From NCBI GenBank assembly GCA_030867875.1, contig JAOWCC010001634.1, forward strand, positions 5,193,877 through 5,257,876: DNA of 64,000 bases, in the 5' to 3' direction. Source of the DNA: Actinernus sp. WN-2022. Lineage: Eukaryota; Cnidaria; Anthozoa; Actiniaria; Actinernidae. Shown here one piece after another: positions 44,307-56,560 of this stretch (the first letter of the stretch is position 1; every line of letters begins with the position of its first letter). A model generated the notes under the pieces. It was given only the letters and a program-made list of their open reading frames with translations, did no database searches and had not been told where the DNA came from. Position numbers and translations under genes: made by a program.

Positions 44307-45370
44307 AGTTTTATGTAACGGCAAGCGTACGGCGCGGCCAACACAGTGATGAGTGAAAGCCAACGAATGGGAATGCAAACTTGTATTGGACTCTCAGATG
44401 TAGCCGAGCTCTTCCCGCTGTTCATAGATTGAAAGAACATCTAGTAAATAGTATCTACAGTTGTGAAAGATATAGAAGCTGAAATGGCTGCTTCCAGCGA
44501 GAACATGGCCTCTAAAAACACGAAGAAAAGTACGGCCACTCAATAAGTCGAGTGATTTCGACCGGCAGGTTTTCAAACTCAAATCGTCCACAAACATGCA
44601 CACTTTTGTCTCCAGATAATGCCTCCGGGGTCCTGGTAAAGTTGTGATTGAACCTTAGTGCCACAAATTAAAATACAGGTCCGTTTTCATCCTTAAAAAA
44701 GTATTTTTGATGTCAGAAAACAAACTGTTGTGAACGCCATGAGATTCAACTTCAAGTGAAAGTTGTCGAAACTCGGTCTAATTTTAGCTCGATTTCTATT
44801 GGCTCTTCGGTTTGCCGCGAAATGGGTTCCTGGCATGTGCCACACAGTCCAAAGCTCATTGCAGACAATCAAGCTTGGCTGAATACTCCAATCTGCAATG
44901 AGCTACCCCCAAAACTGGCCATTGTCGGAGGAAATAGGAGAAAATGCACTTCCTGTTCGACCAATTATTGTAGACTTTACTGTAACAACAGTTCTGCGAC
45001 TATTTCACGTCCACAAAATAGGCACTTTTACGCATGCGTTGATTTCTTAACTTCCGGTTTCTAAAAATCCTAAACATTTTGCGCGCTTTCACTAAACACC
45101 AAACTTTTTCCCGTTAAAATGTTGTTGACCACGTTCTCCACAAAATCCAGCATGGATTTTGGAAAGCGACAATAAATGCCAAAGTTATGGCTTTTCATTC
45201 GTCAAAAATGCTTAAAATTGGACTGAAAAGTGTTGTAAAATCTTCAATTTTTGTCGTAATAGCAAACGCATGCTCGTTTTTATGCGCCTTTATCCGTAGG
45301 TTCGGAAAATATTCATAAATTACAAGTAGATCAAAAATCCTTGGAGAGTTTAGAAATTTTCTGATTTTAA

Positions 45371-45402
45371 TGACGTCATCATGACGTCACTTGATGACGT
45401 CA
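45371..45402. promoter_or_regulatory. Three CRE palindromes (TGACGTCA) in 32 bp
   Basis: TGACGTCA occurs at 45371-45378, 45382-45389 and 45395-45402, starts 11 and 13 bp apart. This octamer is the consensus site of CREB/ATF bZIP factors. The cluster lies about 130 bp inside the right end of the TTAA element. Regulatory activity is inference. Confidence 0.55.
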
Positions 45403-45534
45403 TCAGACTACAATACTTTACCCTAGGAGTCACCTTGACAATAATCATTGCCCACTCTTTAATTTTCCGGGTTTTACGAGGCTTCAAACTTTCCATAGCA
45501 ACGGCCGATTTAAATATGTCAATGGGCCCTTAAA

Positions 45535-46205
45535 GACCGTCCTGAAGCTTATTGTCACTTCGAGAAAATTTATGCCAAGAAACATTCGATTCAGTCAAGC
45601 TGATTTTCAAATATTATTGATTCCTGTCAAACGCTTGGCTTTATCAATTAACGTCGATTTGCTGTTAGTTTTGAAATAATGAAAGTCAAAAGAACAAACA
45701 AATTAGTCTTTGACTCCAGTATGCGTGTTAATTGACCCGGTAGTCAGGATATATTTTCTTTTTAAATGGGAGTTCTCTTTTCATATTCCTGCTTCCTGCA
45801 ATGCCGATATTGTCATCACAGAAGGAGGATAATTATGTGTAAGATAAAAATCACAACTACCGCTTTCTTTTTCAATTTTTTAGAATTCTTAGGATTGAAA
45901 TGCTTTTCTTTTAAAAAAAATGCAAGTAATTGTCTCGATCAACCGTCAATCTACCGAGTCAAACGGGGTAAAAACCTCCTGCACAGAATATATTTGTTGT
46001 ATCACGCGGTATAGGTTATCAAAAAATGCCCCGGAGGCAGAATATAGGAGTAGGGGAAACTAGGAGCCCATAACCGGGGAAACCTTAATAACCACTAACA
46101 ATATTTCGAAAAACGTTTAACGTTTGTTGGCATTCATTTTTCAAACTGCTTCAAGTACAAACAAACGCAGCACAATAAAAAAACACGTTTACTTCTGACA
46201 TTTCT
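45535..46205. other. Gene-free stretch
   Basis: Nothing recognised. Confidence 0.5.
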
Positions 46206-46210
46206 TAATT

Positions 46211-46381
46211 ACAATAGGCAATATTCGTATTCTCACGGACGAGCTGGAACGAGCACTCAATGGAGGCTCGTGCGGGGGAATTCGCTAAAAACTATTTAGC
46301 ATTAGAAAAGATTCCCCCGCATGAGCCTCCATTGAGTGCTCGTTCCAGCTCGTCCGTGAGAATACGAATATTGCCTATTGT
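46211..46381. mobile_element. 171-bp near-perfect palindromic MITE (copy 2)
   Basis: ACAATAGGCAATATTCGTAT, TCTCACGGACGAGCTGGAAC and GAGCACTCAATGGAGGCTCG at the left are mirrored essentially without mismatch at the right, ending ATACGAATATTGCCTATTGT. Arms are about 70 bp and the loop about 30 nt. It is related to 7922-8061. The arm symmetry suggests recent amplification or gene conversion. Confidence 0.93.
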
Positions 46382-46384
46382 TCC

Positions 46385-48145
46385 GCAGTTCTCATCAGTT
46401 TGAACGCCAGCTCATCTGACTCAGTTACATCACACAAAGCAGTCACGCTAACAATAGTCCCAAAAGTAGGCTTAAAATACATTTTCACTTTTACCCAATA
46501 CCCGGACAGGCAGTATGGGGGATTTTCTATTAATGTGACTGACACAAAAAGTAGGACGTTTGCGTGATGGCGTCACATACTACAACTACCAGAACTCTTT
46601 GCGCGGATTATTTTGTTCCTTTAATTTGGACCGTTGTCTTGGTATTCTCAAAGGAGTTGATAAATCTGAATGAGAAAGAGAATTCAAAAAGGATTCTGGT
46701 AGTTGTAGTAAAATGACGCCATAATGAAAATGTCCTATTCTTGACAAGCCTAGGAAAGATTTTAAGGATTTCGATAAGCGAGAGTGGGCGCACGCGCGAC
46801 TGGGGCGAGACTGAACTCTCGTCTTTGTGTTTCTTCCCGGAGGCGGCCTATTCACTCTTCTTAATATTTATGCGCATATCTAATTCATAAATCTTTCTCT
46901 ATGGCCGTTATTTCAAATCGGTTTTCTTTAAATTAAAAAAAAAGTATGCCCAACATGCATGCAGCCGAAAAATACCTATCATCGGTGTTTCTCGATATTT
47001 GTTTTGAATGAGATTATGTCTGAATTTTCGCCATCGTTTCCCTTTTAAAAAGTTTGCAATGCTTCGAGGTATGAAAATATGAGTGACGGCTTTTACGTAC
47101 GTTTCTTGCTTGAAGAACAACACAGAAGGATTTGGGGAAACGACATTTGAAGCAAGGAGTTAGTCTTCACTGCTGTCAACACTATAAGACAGTTCCGTCA
47201 GGCAAGACATATGATCCCTTAGGATTTTATGAACATTCATTGATATGCGATGCTTCTAGATCTACTAAAAGGGGAAAATCCTTGCCGATTGTGAGGAGAG
47301 GTGACTTTTCGCTCATATATTATCCAAGCCAGGCTCACCCAAATAGTGTCCCTTTAAAAAAATATTCAGTTAATCATAAATGGGTACATTTACTCAGTTC
47401 CGAAATATTTCTCTGCTGGCAGAGGTCTGTTGCCAGGAAACCCAAATGTAATCATACTATGTTGTATAAATTCGTTTATATATTGAACAACGCTTCATTT
47501 TTCACCGTGTGACTCTCAGTTAAGAGATCAAGAATAAGAATTCGTACTAAGTCGTACTTTTATCCCATTTGATGGAATTGTCGACTTGCCCGAAACTACC
47601 TATTCACGAAACCATATTCTTTCGAGTTTATTTATCCCCCGATCTTTGAGGTATGGAAGATCATGGCCATCGAACATAGCCTATGATTCTGTAAACAAAG
47701 CGGAGTTTCTGTAGCGTTGGCATGATCAGAGCTAGGTACCCTCCAACTAATTTGTTAAACATTTTTGTACTTGAAGAAGAGACCAAACATCTTACAGGGA
47801 AATTTGTAGTACAAAATTCGGACTTTTAATTTTTGTTTGCTTTTTGATTTCCTTCCTTGTCTAACCAGTGATGTACGTATACCGTTAATTATCAATTTTC
47901 GAGAGACGGAAAAGAAGGACAGGAAGTACTGCAACGATGTAATTAACAGAACTAAGTGTCCAATGTGTTGCATTCAAAACCATTCAGGAAGAAATAAAGA
48001 GAAAATGAAATGCTGATGTTGTCTCAAAGTCCCACTCTAGGAAATTATATGTCACTTATAAGTTTAAAACCCATTATTAATTAGCACTTGTCAAGAGTTT
48101 ATGTCATCGATTATCAATATTTTTTCCTAGGCCCTTTCTTTCCCT
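46385..48145. other. Gene-free stretch
   Basis: AACTACCAGAACTCTTTGCG (46575) and GGATTCTGGTAGTTGTAGTA (46691) with neighbouring GGACGTTTGCGTGATGGCGT/ATGACGCCATAATGAAAATG form an imperfect inverted repeat over about 46550-46740, another possible TIR element. The plus-strand frame at 47132-47512 has no recognised domain. Confidence 0.45.
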
Positions 48146-48149
48146 AGGG

Positions 48150-48290
48150 GGCACTCTTGTTTATGATGTATTATATATGTTGCCGGGGGGAGTGGGAGCA
48201 TTATTGTTTATGATGTATTATATATGCTGCGGGGGAGGGGTGGGGGTACTCTTGTAAATGACGTATTATATGATATATGTGCGGCGGTAT
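48150..48290. repeat. Diverged tandem repeat, three copies of about 55 bp
   Basis: CTTGTTTATGATGTATTATA with TATGTTGCCGGGGGG recurs as TTGTTTATGATGTATTATAT with GCTGCGGGGGAGG, and again as CTTGTAAATGACGTATTATA with GTGCGGCGG. Confidence 0.8.
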
Positions 48291-48294
48291 AGGG

Positions 48295-50905
48295 TTCGGA
48301 CTTCAACCTAATTTAGATTTCAGGGAGTTCGGTTTTTCGTAAAAATATGTCTATGGAATTATTCCGGGTTATAGAAGACTCATAGCAATCAATCAGGGAG
48401 GGTGAAAATCCACGTTCGTTTTCACAATAACTTGGAAATCCGGGTTTTGGAGCTAACGAAAATCATCACCTTGCTTTAGGCAGTCCACTTAGGAACAGTT
48501 TGAAATCAATATATGCTGGATCTTTCTTAAAAGATTCATTGTCAAGTTTTACTGCCAAATAATTTCATGGCAAATTCCACTTTTGAAGAAACCTATCCTT
48601 CTAAAAACCTCATTGAGTGACATGTGAATATAAAATTCACGTCAGACTCCCTTATTGCCTGACAGGCCTCGATTTTTCGCAGCTGGTTCAATCTCTTTGC
48701 AACTTTTCCAGCAAGTACTTAGAAAATGCATTGTTCTTGTACAGCTTATACCAAGCTGCCAATATAGTCAAATGAATGCACTATAGCTACTACACTAGTC
48801 GCGACTGTGTGATTCTGGCTGCTATTATAGTTGGACGTAAAGATGTGACAGAATAAAGACATATGTTTTAGCGAAAGGGGACACGTAAATTAGTCAGTTT
48901 GAGATGCAATTTGAAGTTCATTATTGCGGTACTTTGTCGTATACGCCTTACAGCTGATAAAAGCAGGTTGTCACGGTATACTGGAGACATAAGTGTATGG
49001 TTTACTTTTCTTCCTTCGTCTTAATCTTTAATCGGTACACATCTTTTCCAACTTCTGCTTTCTTCATTCTGCTTTCTTGTCGAATCTTTATTTACCACTT
49101 ACTCTTCTAGGCTATTTTCTGATGGCATGATGTACTTTTTTAGACTTTTTCCAAATTATTTTCGGATCAAGTGAATCGCCGATTATTTGGTGTGAGTCAG
49201 GCTACAGTATATTTTACTTTTTTATCCTTTTGGTCTGGGAATACTGATTCTGATAGATACCTGATACTTACTTATACGAGAATGCAGTTTAACTGAGCTG
49301 TGATCACGACATTTACATCTTATTGAAGATCTAGGTTATATAGTATACAAGGAACGAGACCAAATAATGACGCACTTAAGAGACGTAAAAAGCTACTAAG
49401 GCGTCGCGGTGGTGTCAACTCAGTGCTCAAGTTATAAGGAGGACCGGAAAACCGGATGTTTTCCATTTTATGGGATCGCTGAAAGAAAAACAACAAGACT
49501 ACTTCTATCGCCTCTTTCTCTGCAAAATAATAGGTGAAGAATAGGTGTTGAATATAATGAATTATTCGTTTTAACGGTAGTAGAAATGATAACTGAAAAA
49601 GCGAAAGTACAATCGCAAGTACTTCTACAAATCTCAGTATATATAATAATTAGATATTCAACAAATTTGATCGATTTCATAATGTTGACATATAGACCAG
49701 TAATATCGGTATATTATTCAACATTACTGAAGCCGCTCTACTACAACGTGTAGAAATGTGCTTTAGAAGACTAATTTAAGCTAAGCATTTTTAGGAAAAC
49801 GTTAATAACAGAATGTTAATTGGGATGTTTTTTCCGTATTGCGTTGACTGAAATCAGCTGGATTCCTCTTAAATAAAGTCTTAATTATAGCCGGCAACAT
49901 GCTCATTCGTCTATTTGCTTTCTCTAGTTTTGGGACTGATTCATAAGCTCTTCATTCATTGATACAACTTTCATTTGATGATTTATTCAACTTAAAGTAC
50001 ATTTGTAGAAACTGTTTCCCGTTTTCAGTTAGCAACCGAGACTACTCAACGTTGTTTTGCCGCATTGTTGGTGTATTCAAGAGCTCTGAAGTGGCTGTTC
50101 ACACTGTTATATATGATTCAGAACTCCGTTTTTGCACTTACAGAGACAATCTAGAAAATAACATTAAATTCAAGCATGGTAATTTTAAGCAAAGGGACGA
50201 CTCACCTCATCAAACCGATGACAGGAAAGTTTTAAGTAGCTTTAAGCAGAAGTTTGATAAAGCATCTGCCTTCTAAAGTAGTCCTGAGAAGGGTTTAGAT
50301 AATAAGTTATGGAGTGACGTTTTCGTACGTCCGCGTGCGGCTTGATCAATATTTGGTAATCGTGACAGCCTGGACGCATGCATATTTATTGTATGGAATA
50401 TTGACTAACTAATGCATGTGTTGTGTTTGTTTATTTCTTCTGGCTCGTCAAATAGGGCCGGGAAAGAACTTACAAACAAGGTTCCGAGTGACATGTTCCA
50501 AATCCCATCGTGAAGAAAGAAAACATAAAGGGAAAAGTAGAAGAACAACGAGAAATTTCTGCGTCAGTATTTATTAATTAGTCAGCTGACAATATTTTTC
50601 ATTCGACTGCTCCTCGCATTTATGTTATTTTTTCTCAGTTCAATAGCCGGGGAACCTCCAGTTCTCTACCAACATCTTAATGCAACTTTAGTATTGTTAG
50701 CATGATTGTTTTGAATAGCATTTGGAGAGGTTTCTCGATTAGTGTCCTGTTTTGAATATTGTCATATGTATAATTGATTTTTACATGTATTGTTATTAAT
50801 TGTGTGTACTTTTAATACCGCATGGTGTGGTAGTACGTATATGACATTTTCTGGAAATAAAATCGGAAAATTCTTAATCAAAAGCAGCAATCTTGATAAA
50901 ATCGG
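48295..50905. other. Gene-free stretch
   Basis: A/T-rich with scattered open frames up to about 105 codons (49959-50276) that show no recognised motif or codon pattern. Confidence 0.45.
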
Positions 50906-50911
50906 TTTGCC

Positions 50912-51160
50912 TTAACCTAGCATTTGCCTAACCCTAATCTCTGTAAGGGGTTTCCATGCTAAACCATCAAGCATTTGGGATACGCTCGCCTCTCTAGAGT
51001 AGTTGTTCATAACAAAGCGAGCAGCGCGTCTCTGGACCATTTCTAGTTGGTTAATACATCGTTGCGTGTAAGGGTCCCATGCTGGTGGTGCGTGCTCCAT
51101 GGATGGATGGACGAGGGATTGGTAGAGTTGGACATTAAAGGCGCTGTGTCATGGTACTGC
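50912..51160 (-). pseudogene. LINE RT C-terminal fragment
   Basis: The minus strand reads YQSLVHPSMEHAPPAWDPYT, INQLEMVQRRAARFVMNNYS and MLDGLAWKPL, the post-catalytic region of a CR1/L2-group reverse transcriptase. It closely parallels 52620-52760 of the neighbouring plus-strand LINE but lies in opposite orientation. Homology stops abruptly near 51140-51160 at AAAGGCGCTGTGTCATGG. Confidence 0.82.
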
Positions 51161-51164
51161 GCAT

Positions 51165-51730
51165 GTGTAAAAATCTGATGATTTTTGAATTATATTCCGG
51201 CCCGGAACGAAATTCTCAGAGCGGTGAAATATCGATTTTTAAATCGACTTCCATCAGTGTTCTTTTTGAACTCATCCTTGCCTCCTTTGGAAATGTAAGA
51301 TGCGCTTAAACAAGTCTCAGTTATTTGTTTATTCAAAATTAGTCGTTGCAGACTGCAACACATAAGTGATATGCTTACCGGCGGGGAAAACGGCCACTGA
51401 GTACTTTGAATACAGCAGCCGAAAAACGCAAGAAATTGGAAGCTTTTTGGCATTCCAACCAGAAGCGAAGAGGGTTTGGATGTCCAGCGGTAGAGTTCAC
51501 GAAACACATGGAAACGTTTCAAGTCATATTATAAATGATATGGCAGTTTTCAACAGCGATACGAAGAAATATATATCTACGGCTTACAAACGAGGCTGAA
51601 ATTATATGAACCGACCGGAGTGTAAAGACTGTACGAAAAGTTAGATAAAACCTTTCTTTGCTGGCAAAACAACCTCATGAACTCAAACACGATAGCTTTG
51701 TGAGCAATCGACATTCTTCGTTACGATTTG
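51165..51730. other. Gene-free interval between two LINE pieces
   Basis: Unrecognised sequence, probably another repeat; the frames here show no domain. Confidence 0.4.
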
Positions 51731-51734
51731 CAAT

Positions 51735-53165
51735 TTGCCATTTGATTGGAAACATGCTCTTGTCTCCCCAGTTTTTAAGAAGGGTTCTCGTTCAGACCCC
51801 AGGCCTATTTCTCTAACTTGTGTTCTCTGCAAAACACTAGAGCATATAATTTTCTCAAATATTATGGGCCACTTAGATAAGCACTCATTATTATCCTATT
51901 TACAGCACGGATTCAGGAAAGGCGTCTCGTGTGAGTCACGGCTGATTCTAACTTCACATGACCTAGCTAAAAACTTTGATCTTAAACTTCAAACTGATTT
52001 CACTCTGCTTGACTTTTCTAAGGCATTTGACTCTGTCCCGCACCAGAGGTTATTTGCCAAACTCTCTGCCTATGGCATAATGGACAGCACTTATCTTGGA
52101 TGAAGGACTTTCTAACAAACCGCACTCAAGTGAAAGTGGTCGATGGCGACCACTCCGACATGTGTACAGTAACGTCCAGTGTACCCCTACTCTTTCTTTT
52201 CTTCATTGATGACCTCCTTCAAGGCATCTCCTCTCAGATCCGTCTTTTTGCTGATGACTGCATTATATATCTCCAGCTGTCTTCTGCACTCTCTCCTGAA
52301 GTGCTTCAAACTGAACTTGATACCCTATCATTATGGGCCAAGAAATGGCAAATGCGATTCAATTGTGAGAATGCGTCACAATGCATATCTCGCGCAGCCA
52401 GTCTCCAATTATTACCACCTATTTCCTGGATGGCAAGGCTCTTAAGAAAACTGACTCTCACCCTTATCTTGGAGTCATCCTGTCCTCAGATCTTCGTTCC
52501 AATAAGCACTGTGACCACATGTGTCAAGTAAGGCAAGCAGGACGCTTAATTTTATCTCAAGGACCTTCTATGATTCTACTCATGAGGTTAAGGCTCGGCT
52601 TTACCTCACTCTTGTTCGCCCCATGATGGAGTACGCATGCTCAGCATGGGATCCTTATCCTCAGCGTAATATAAACCAGTTGGAAAAGGTGCAAAGACGT
52701 GCGGCAGGTTCGTGTACCGGGACTACTCGAGGGAGTCCCGGCCAGTGTCAGCTCCATGTTGGCTAGCCTGAACTGGCCCCTCATTTTTAAACGGCGGGAG
52801 TGACTCCGCCTAAGCTTTTTCCACAAAGCCACCCTGGCCTCAACGCCATTGAGCCAACTCAGTATTCCGCCCTATCTACCGCGGTTACACGGCGGAAGCA
52901 CTCAAAAAAGTACAATCACTTCCTTGTGCGCACTGATGTCTTTAAGTACTCTTTTTATTCCCGCACTATTCCTGCCTGGAATAATCTCCTAGAGCATGTA
53001 GTGAATACGAAAAGTCCCGAAAGCTTTAGCAAGCAAGTCCTGTATTTTCTGCAATAAGCTTATATTTAGTTGTTAATCGATTTACGTATTTACTTATTTA
53101 TGTATTTATTGATTTATATTGGTTGAATGCAAATAGCTTTACCGATCAAATAAACAGATACAGAT
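51735..53165 (+). pseudogene. 5'-truncated LINE with RT catalytic core (CR1/L2-like)
   Basis: It begins in the RT fingers (LPFDWKHALVSPVFKKGSRS, then DPRPISLTCVLCKTLEHI). It carries motif A (TLLDFSKAFDSVPHQRL, about 52010), a damaged motif B (the expected PQGSVLGPLLF block is reduced to SSVPLLFLFFIDDLL by a small deletion), and motif C FADDCIIY (about 52250). The thumb and tail follow across several frameshifts (RLYLTLVRPMMEYACSAWDP, QLEKVQRRAA, SFYSRTIPAWNNLLEHV), with the stop at 53055. The 3' tail has ATTTATT-type runs and AAATAAACAGATACAGATAC near 53145. Catalytic Asp residues are present but the frame is broken, so it is inactive. Confidence 0.9.
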
Positions 53166-53174
53166 ACGTATACG

Positions 53175-55050
53175 TTTGCAACAAAGCATGTTATCACAAC
53201 AACATAAATATATATTTTTGAATGGCGCAATTTTGAAATCTCTACGATAAATATTTGCAGAGTTATTAAGAACTTAAGTTTCCTGTGATGTCACATGGGT
53301 CTGACTTAAATTTTGCTTTCTACATTGAAGAAATATAAAAGACCATATTGAGCCTATTCAGTGTACAATAAGTACATTTCTTCGTTAAAACCCGAAAAAT
53401 ACTCACATATTTATTTTCTAATAGACGTTTTCAAAAATATATGACGTCATAATGACGTATGTTCACGGTGAATGTTATAGCAACTCTCTCAGAAATTGAA
53501 AATCCTAAAAACAAACGATTGTGGATACAGATGTATTCTTTAAGTTGCTAGATTTTCATGAACAACTATTCTAGATGAAGAAGTTATTTTGTAAATGGTT
53601 TTACGTTGAATATTTCCCGCCAAAATTTGGCGGGGAAATTGCAAAATTTAACATTTAATAACTTTTCTCATTCTTAACTGAATCGAACTCGGGTTTTCGA
53701 TTTCTTTGTTGTCAAGATCATGGGAATTAAAATATATATAATTTACTGATTTTAAAGGTAACTGAAAACATTGGAAAACCTATTATAAATGACGTCATCA
53801 AGATGTATACGGTACATCCGTCGTCCGTCTTAATCATCCCACACAAATTCAATCTTCTACGTTAGTTAGTTTTGAAATTATAGCAACGTGAGCGATTTGA
53901 GGGTCTTTTGTGCCCACCGTGTTCAGTGATCGAAATTGACTGTCTGGTATACAGGCGCTAAATCTAATACATTACTTGCTGAACTGGCGTCATCATGATG
54001 ATCAGACTGACTATTTCACTTAATAGCTAAGGGAATGCTTTGTAGCCGACAAAGCAAATACCAATATCCGTTTGGAGGAAAATGGTTTGAGGAATTTGCA
54101 CTTACTCAGTATCACTGACAGCGAAAGAATCTTAATGTGTTCATTTAGCCAGCACTGACCAGTCAGTGGTATCGTTCCAAGCTGATTAACCCACACCATG
54201 CCGCCCAGTCAATGTGCGGCTACAGTCTAATCGACTAAACTAAATCACTTAGATCGATTTGTTATGGAATAAACCGATTTTAGGGCTGCAACAATTCACT
54301 TAGAATGATTGGAAGCAATTATAGGATATTGTCACTAAGTGCCTAAAAGGTCGCGGAAGACGGAAAGATTATACTTCGTATTGATTCAATTTTCCCATAA
54401 CAATTTATTACTCATTTTGTTACGAGGCAGCTTTAGCTGTTCGTTTGAAATTATAAGTTTTTCAATACATTCAAAATACGATTTCAAAAAGGCAAGGAAG
54501 AGCTGACTGTGTGCTTTTATAATCTGTTACAAATTGTGACTGATAAGTAAAGTAAAGTAAACTCCCTTATTTAACGTCAGTAATTCCTTCACTCTATCAG
54601 AGTATAGACCACCTCGAAGTTTTCGACGCCATTTTGTTTGGTATGCAAGAATTCCTGGCGCGGTTACTCAGTCTCCATTGAAAAAACGCTTCGTCAAAGC
54701 GCTCTGAAGAATATTGTAATTACGGCAAGCTGACCTAATAATTCTACAAGAACCGACAACAGAATCAAAGGTAAGTTAAGAACAAATATCATATGTGAAT
54801 TTAAACCCAGTAGGATGAATTTTGCCAGATGATTTTTGATCAAACTCTGCAAAGAACCGGGAAAGAAGAGAAATTACGAATCACACATATTTAAGAAATA
54901 GCGAACTGAATATTAAAATTGCATGGGTTAAAGTAAACATATGTAGGAATAAAACTTTGTGGTTTAAGTTTATTTCGAGAGAAAAAAATAAAATTTTGCT
55001 CTCTCACCACGTCAGTGCTTATGTCAATTGTCAATTCTAGGAATCCTTCA
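53175..55050. other. Gene-free stretch with a possible non-coding exon
   Basis: TGACGTCA occurs near 53442 and 53790. At 54774 AATCAAAG is followed by GTAAGTTAAG, a good splice-donor match on the plus strand; the preceding 150 bp could be a 5' UTR exon. No coding exon follows before the BEL-2 insertion. Confidence 0.35.
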
Positions 55051-55055
55051 GATTC

Positions 55056-55393
55056 TGTCGGATATATTTGTCATAAGACCGGTAACGGCACGTATTACGT
55101 AGATATCAGCCGCATAAAAGAACCCATTGTTAATTGGATAAGCTGTTTAATCTTGTATCCGCAGGCGGCATGATTAAGTTGCACGCCAAGAATTATGTTT
55201 AGCCTGTAATATGAGTCATAATTAGCTTGTCAATCAAATACATGTAAACCTTAGATGTTTTAGCGAGGTCAAACGGGAAGGAGATCATATTGTAATAGAC
55301 CGTTGACGAATAAAGAGCGTGAAGTTGCAACAAAGATTGGTGTGGTGTTTGGACTCTTGGGTTTGTAGAAGTGTAGCGGGAGAATCCGCAACA
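55056..55393 (+). repeat. BEL-2 5' LTR, 338 bp
   Basis: Starts TGTCGGATATATTTGTCA and ends ATCCGCAACA (TG...CA). Confidence 0.94.
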
Positions 55394-55395
55394 AT

Positions 55396-55413
55396 TGGTC
55401 CTTCGAGCCGGAT
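55396..55413 (+). other. BEL-2 primer binding site, tRNA-Tyr type
   Basis: TGGTCCTTCGAGCCGGAT, 2 nt after the 5' LTR, complements the last 17 nt of metazoan tRNA-Tyr including CCA. It differs from the BEL-1 site at one position. Confidence 0.82.
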
Positions 55414-55491
55414 AGTCGAGATCGTGGTTTGTACACAGAGATCGTAGATTGAAGACGAGCCAGCCATAACTAAAGAGTACAAAGCGAAGCA

Positions 55492-56560
55492 ATGTCAGAA
55501 TTGACAAAGAAGAAGAAAATAAGAGCGGGACATCGAGGAGTTGTGACGAAACTTATCGGAAAAGTAGCAGATAGATTGGCCGCAGACGATTTTCACGCGG
55601 ACAGTGAAAAGGCATGGGCAAAACAAATGATCGCGAGTGTGAAAGAAAAACTCGAACTCCTGAAACACCTAGATGAAGACGTAATTGAATTAGTGGGCGA
55701 TCAGGAGGACGGAGACCTGGAGAAATAAAATTACTGAGGGTGATGCATTCCGAGAGGAGTTAACTTCGATTAGGTTTCGCCTCGAGGAATTACTGGTCAA
55801 GGAGGAGGTTCCACCAACGCACCAACCTGTGATTTCTTCACCCGCGGTCAGCCACGTATCCAGCGCTTCGAGTACGCAAAGGATTAGGGCCAAGCTACCA
55901 AAGCTTGAAATCAAAACGTTCAGTGGGAAAGTGACCGAATGGCAGGAGTTTTGGGATTCCTACGAAAGTTCATTCACCGGAACGAAGTGCTTGCCGACGT
56001 GGACAAGTTCGCGTATTTGAAATGCCTTTTACTGGAACCAGCACAGAGCACTGTCGCCGGGTTCGCTTTGACATCAGCGAATTATGGGGCGGCAGTGCAA
56101 CTGCTAAAGAAGTGGTATTGCAGAAGGTGCCGGAGGCGTTTCGCCTAACTATTACGAGAGATCGCGAATTTACTGATTGGAGCATGGGAGAACTAATGGA
56201 GTACATGAGAAAGGAAATCGAACTTAGAGAGGAACACTCGAATTCCACAAGCACGAAGTCCGGAAACAAAGGAAACAAGTTGAACGGAGGGGCGACCGCA
56301 AGTGCCTTGTTGACTAAGCTGGAGAAAGGGGTTTGTGCGTATTGTTTAGGCACCGACCACGCACCGGAACTTTGTCAGAGCGTTAAGGAACCGAAAGCGC
56401 GTAAGGCACTGTTATTTAGGTATGCTAGATGTTATAAATGCTTGCGTAAAAACCACAAGGCTTTTAATTGTAAAGATAAGAATGGGATTTGTAAAGTCAT
56501 GTGGGGGCAGACATCACGTTTCTATCTGTGAGGGCCATAAGCCCGAAAACAAAACGCAGC
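55492..56560 (+). pseudogene. BEL-2 gag, frameshifted and internally deleted
   Basis: It starts at ATG 55492 (MSELTKKKKIRAGHRGVV) and stops at 55726. Homology continues in other frames: LPKLEIKTFSGKVTEWQEFW (DUF1759), LADVDKFAYLKCLLLEPAQS, then KVPEAFRLTI and the zinc-knuckle-like region CAYCLGTDHAPELC, CYKCLRKNHKAFNC. Compared with BEL-1, about 70 residues between LLKKWY and KVPEAF are missing, an internal deletion of roughly 200 bp. At least three frame changes. Confidence 0.88.

Larger units (their letters stand above)
44170..45529. mobile_element. 1,360-bp TTAA-flanked TIR element (Kolobok/piggyBac type)
   Basis: GGGCCCATTGACATATT at 44170 is mirrored exactly by AATATGTCAATGGGCCC ending 45529, and TTAA lies on both sides (44166-44169 and 45530-45533). 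CGTTGCTA/TAGCAACG continues the TIR further in with a gap. TTAA duplication is typical of piggyBac and Kolobok. No transposase frame was recognised (the 102-codon frame at 44756 is unassigned), so it is a non-autonomous derivative. It contains a hairpin at 44254-44306 and three CRE palindromes at its right end. Confidence 0.85.

Noticed and set aside
47132..47512. 126-codon plus-strand frame as a gene
   Set aside because: No domain or composition typical of coding sequence; the longest unassigned frames here are of this size by chance.
49959..50276. 105-codon plus-strand frame as a gene
   Set aside because: No domain, promoter or splice context; length is within chance expectation for 64 kb.
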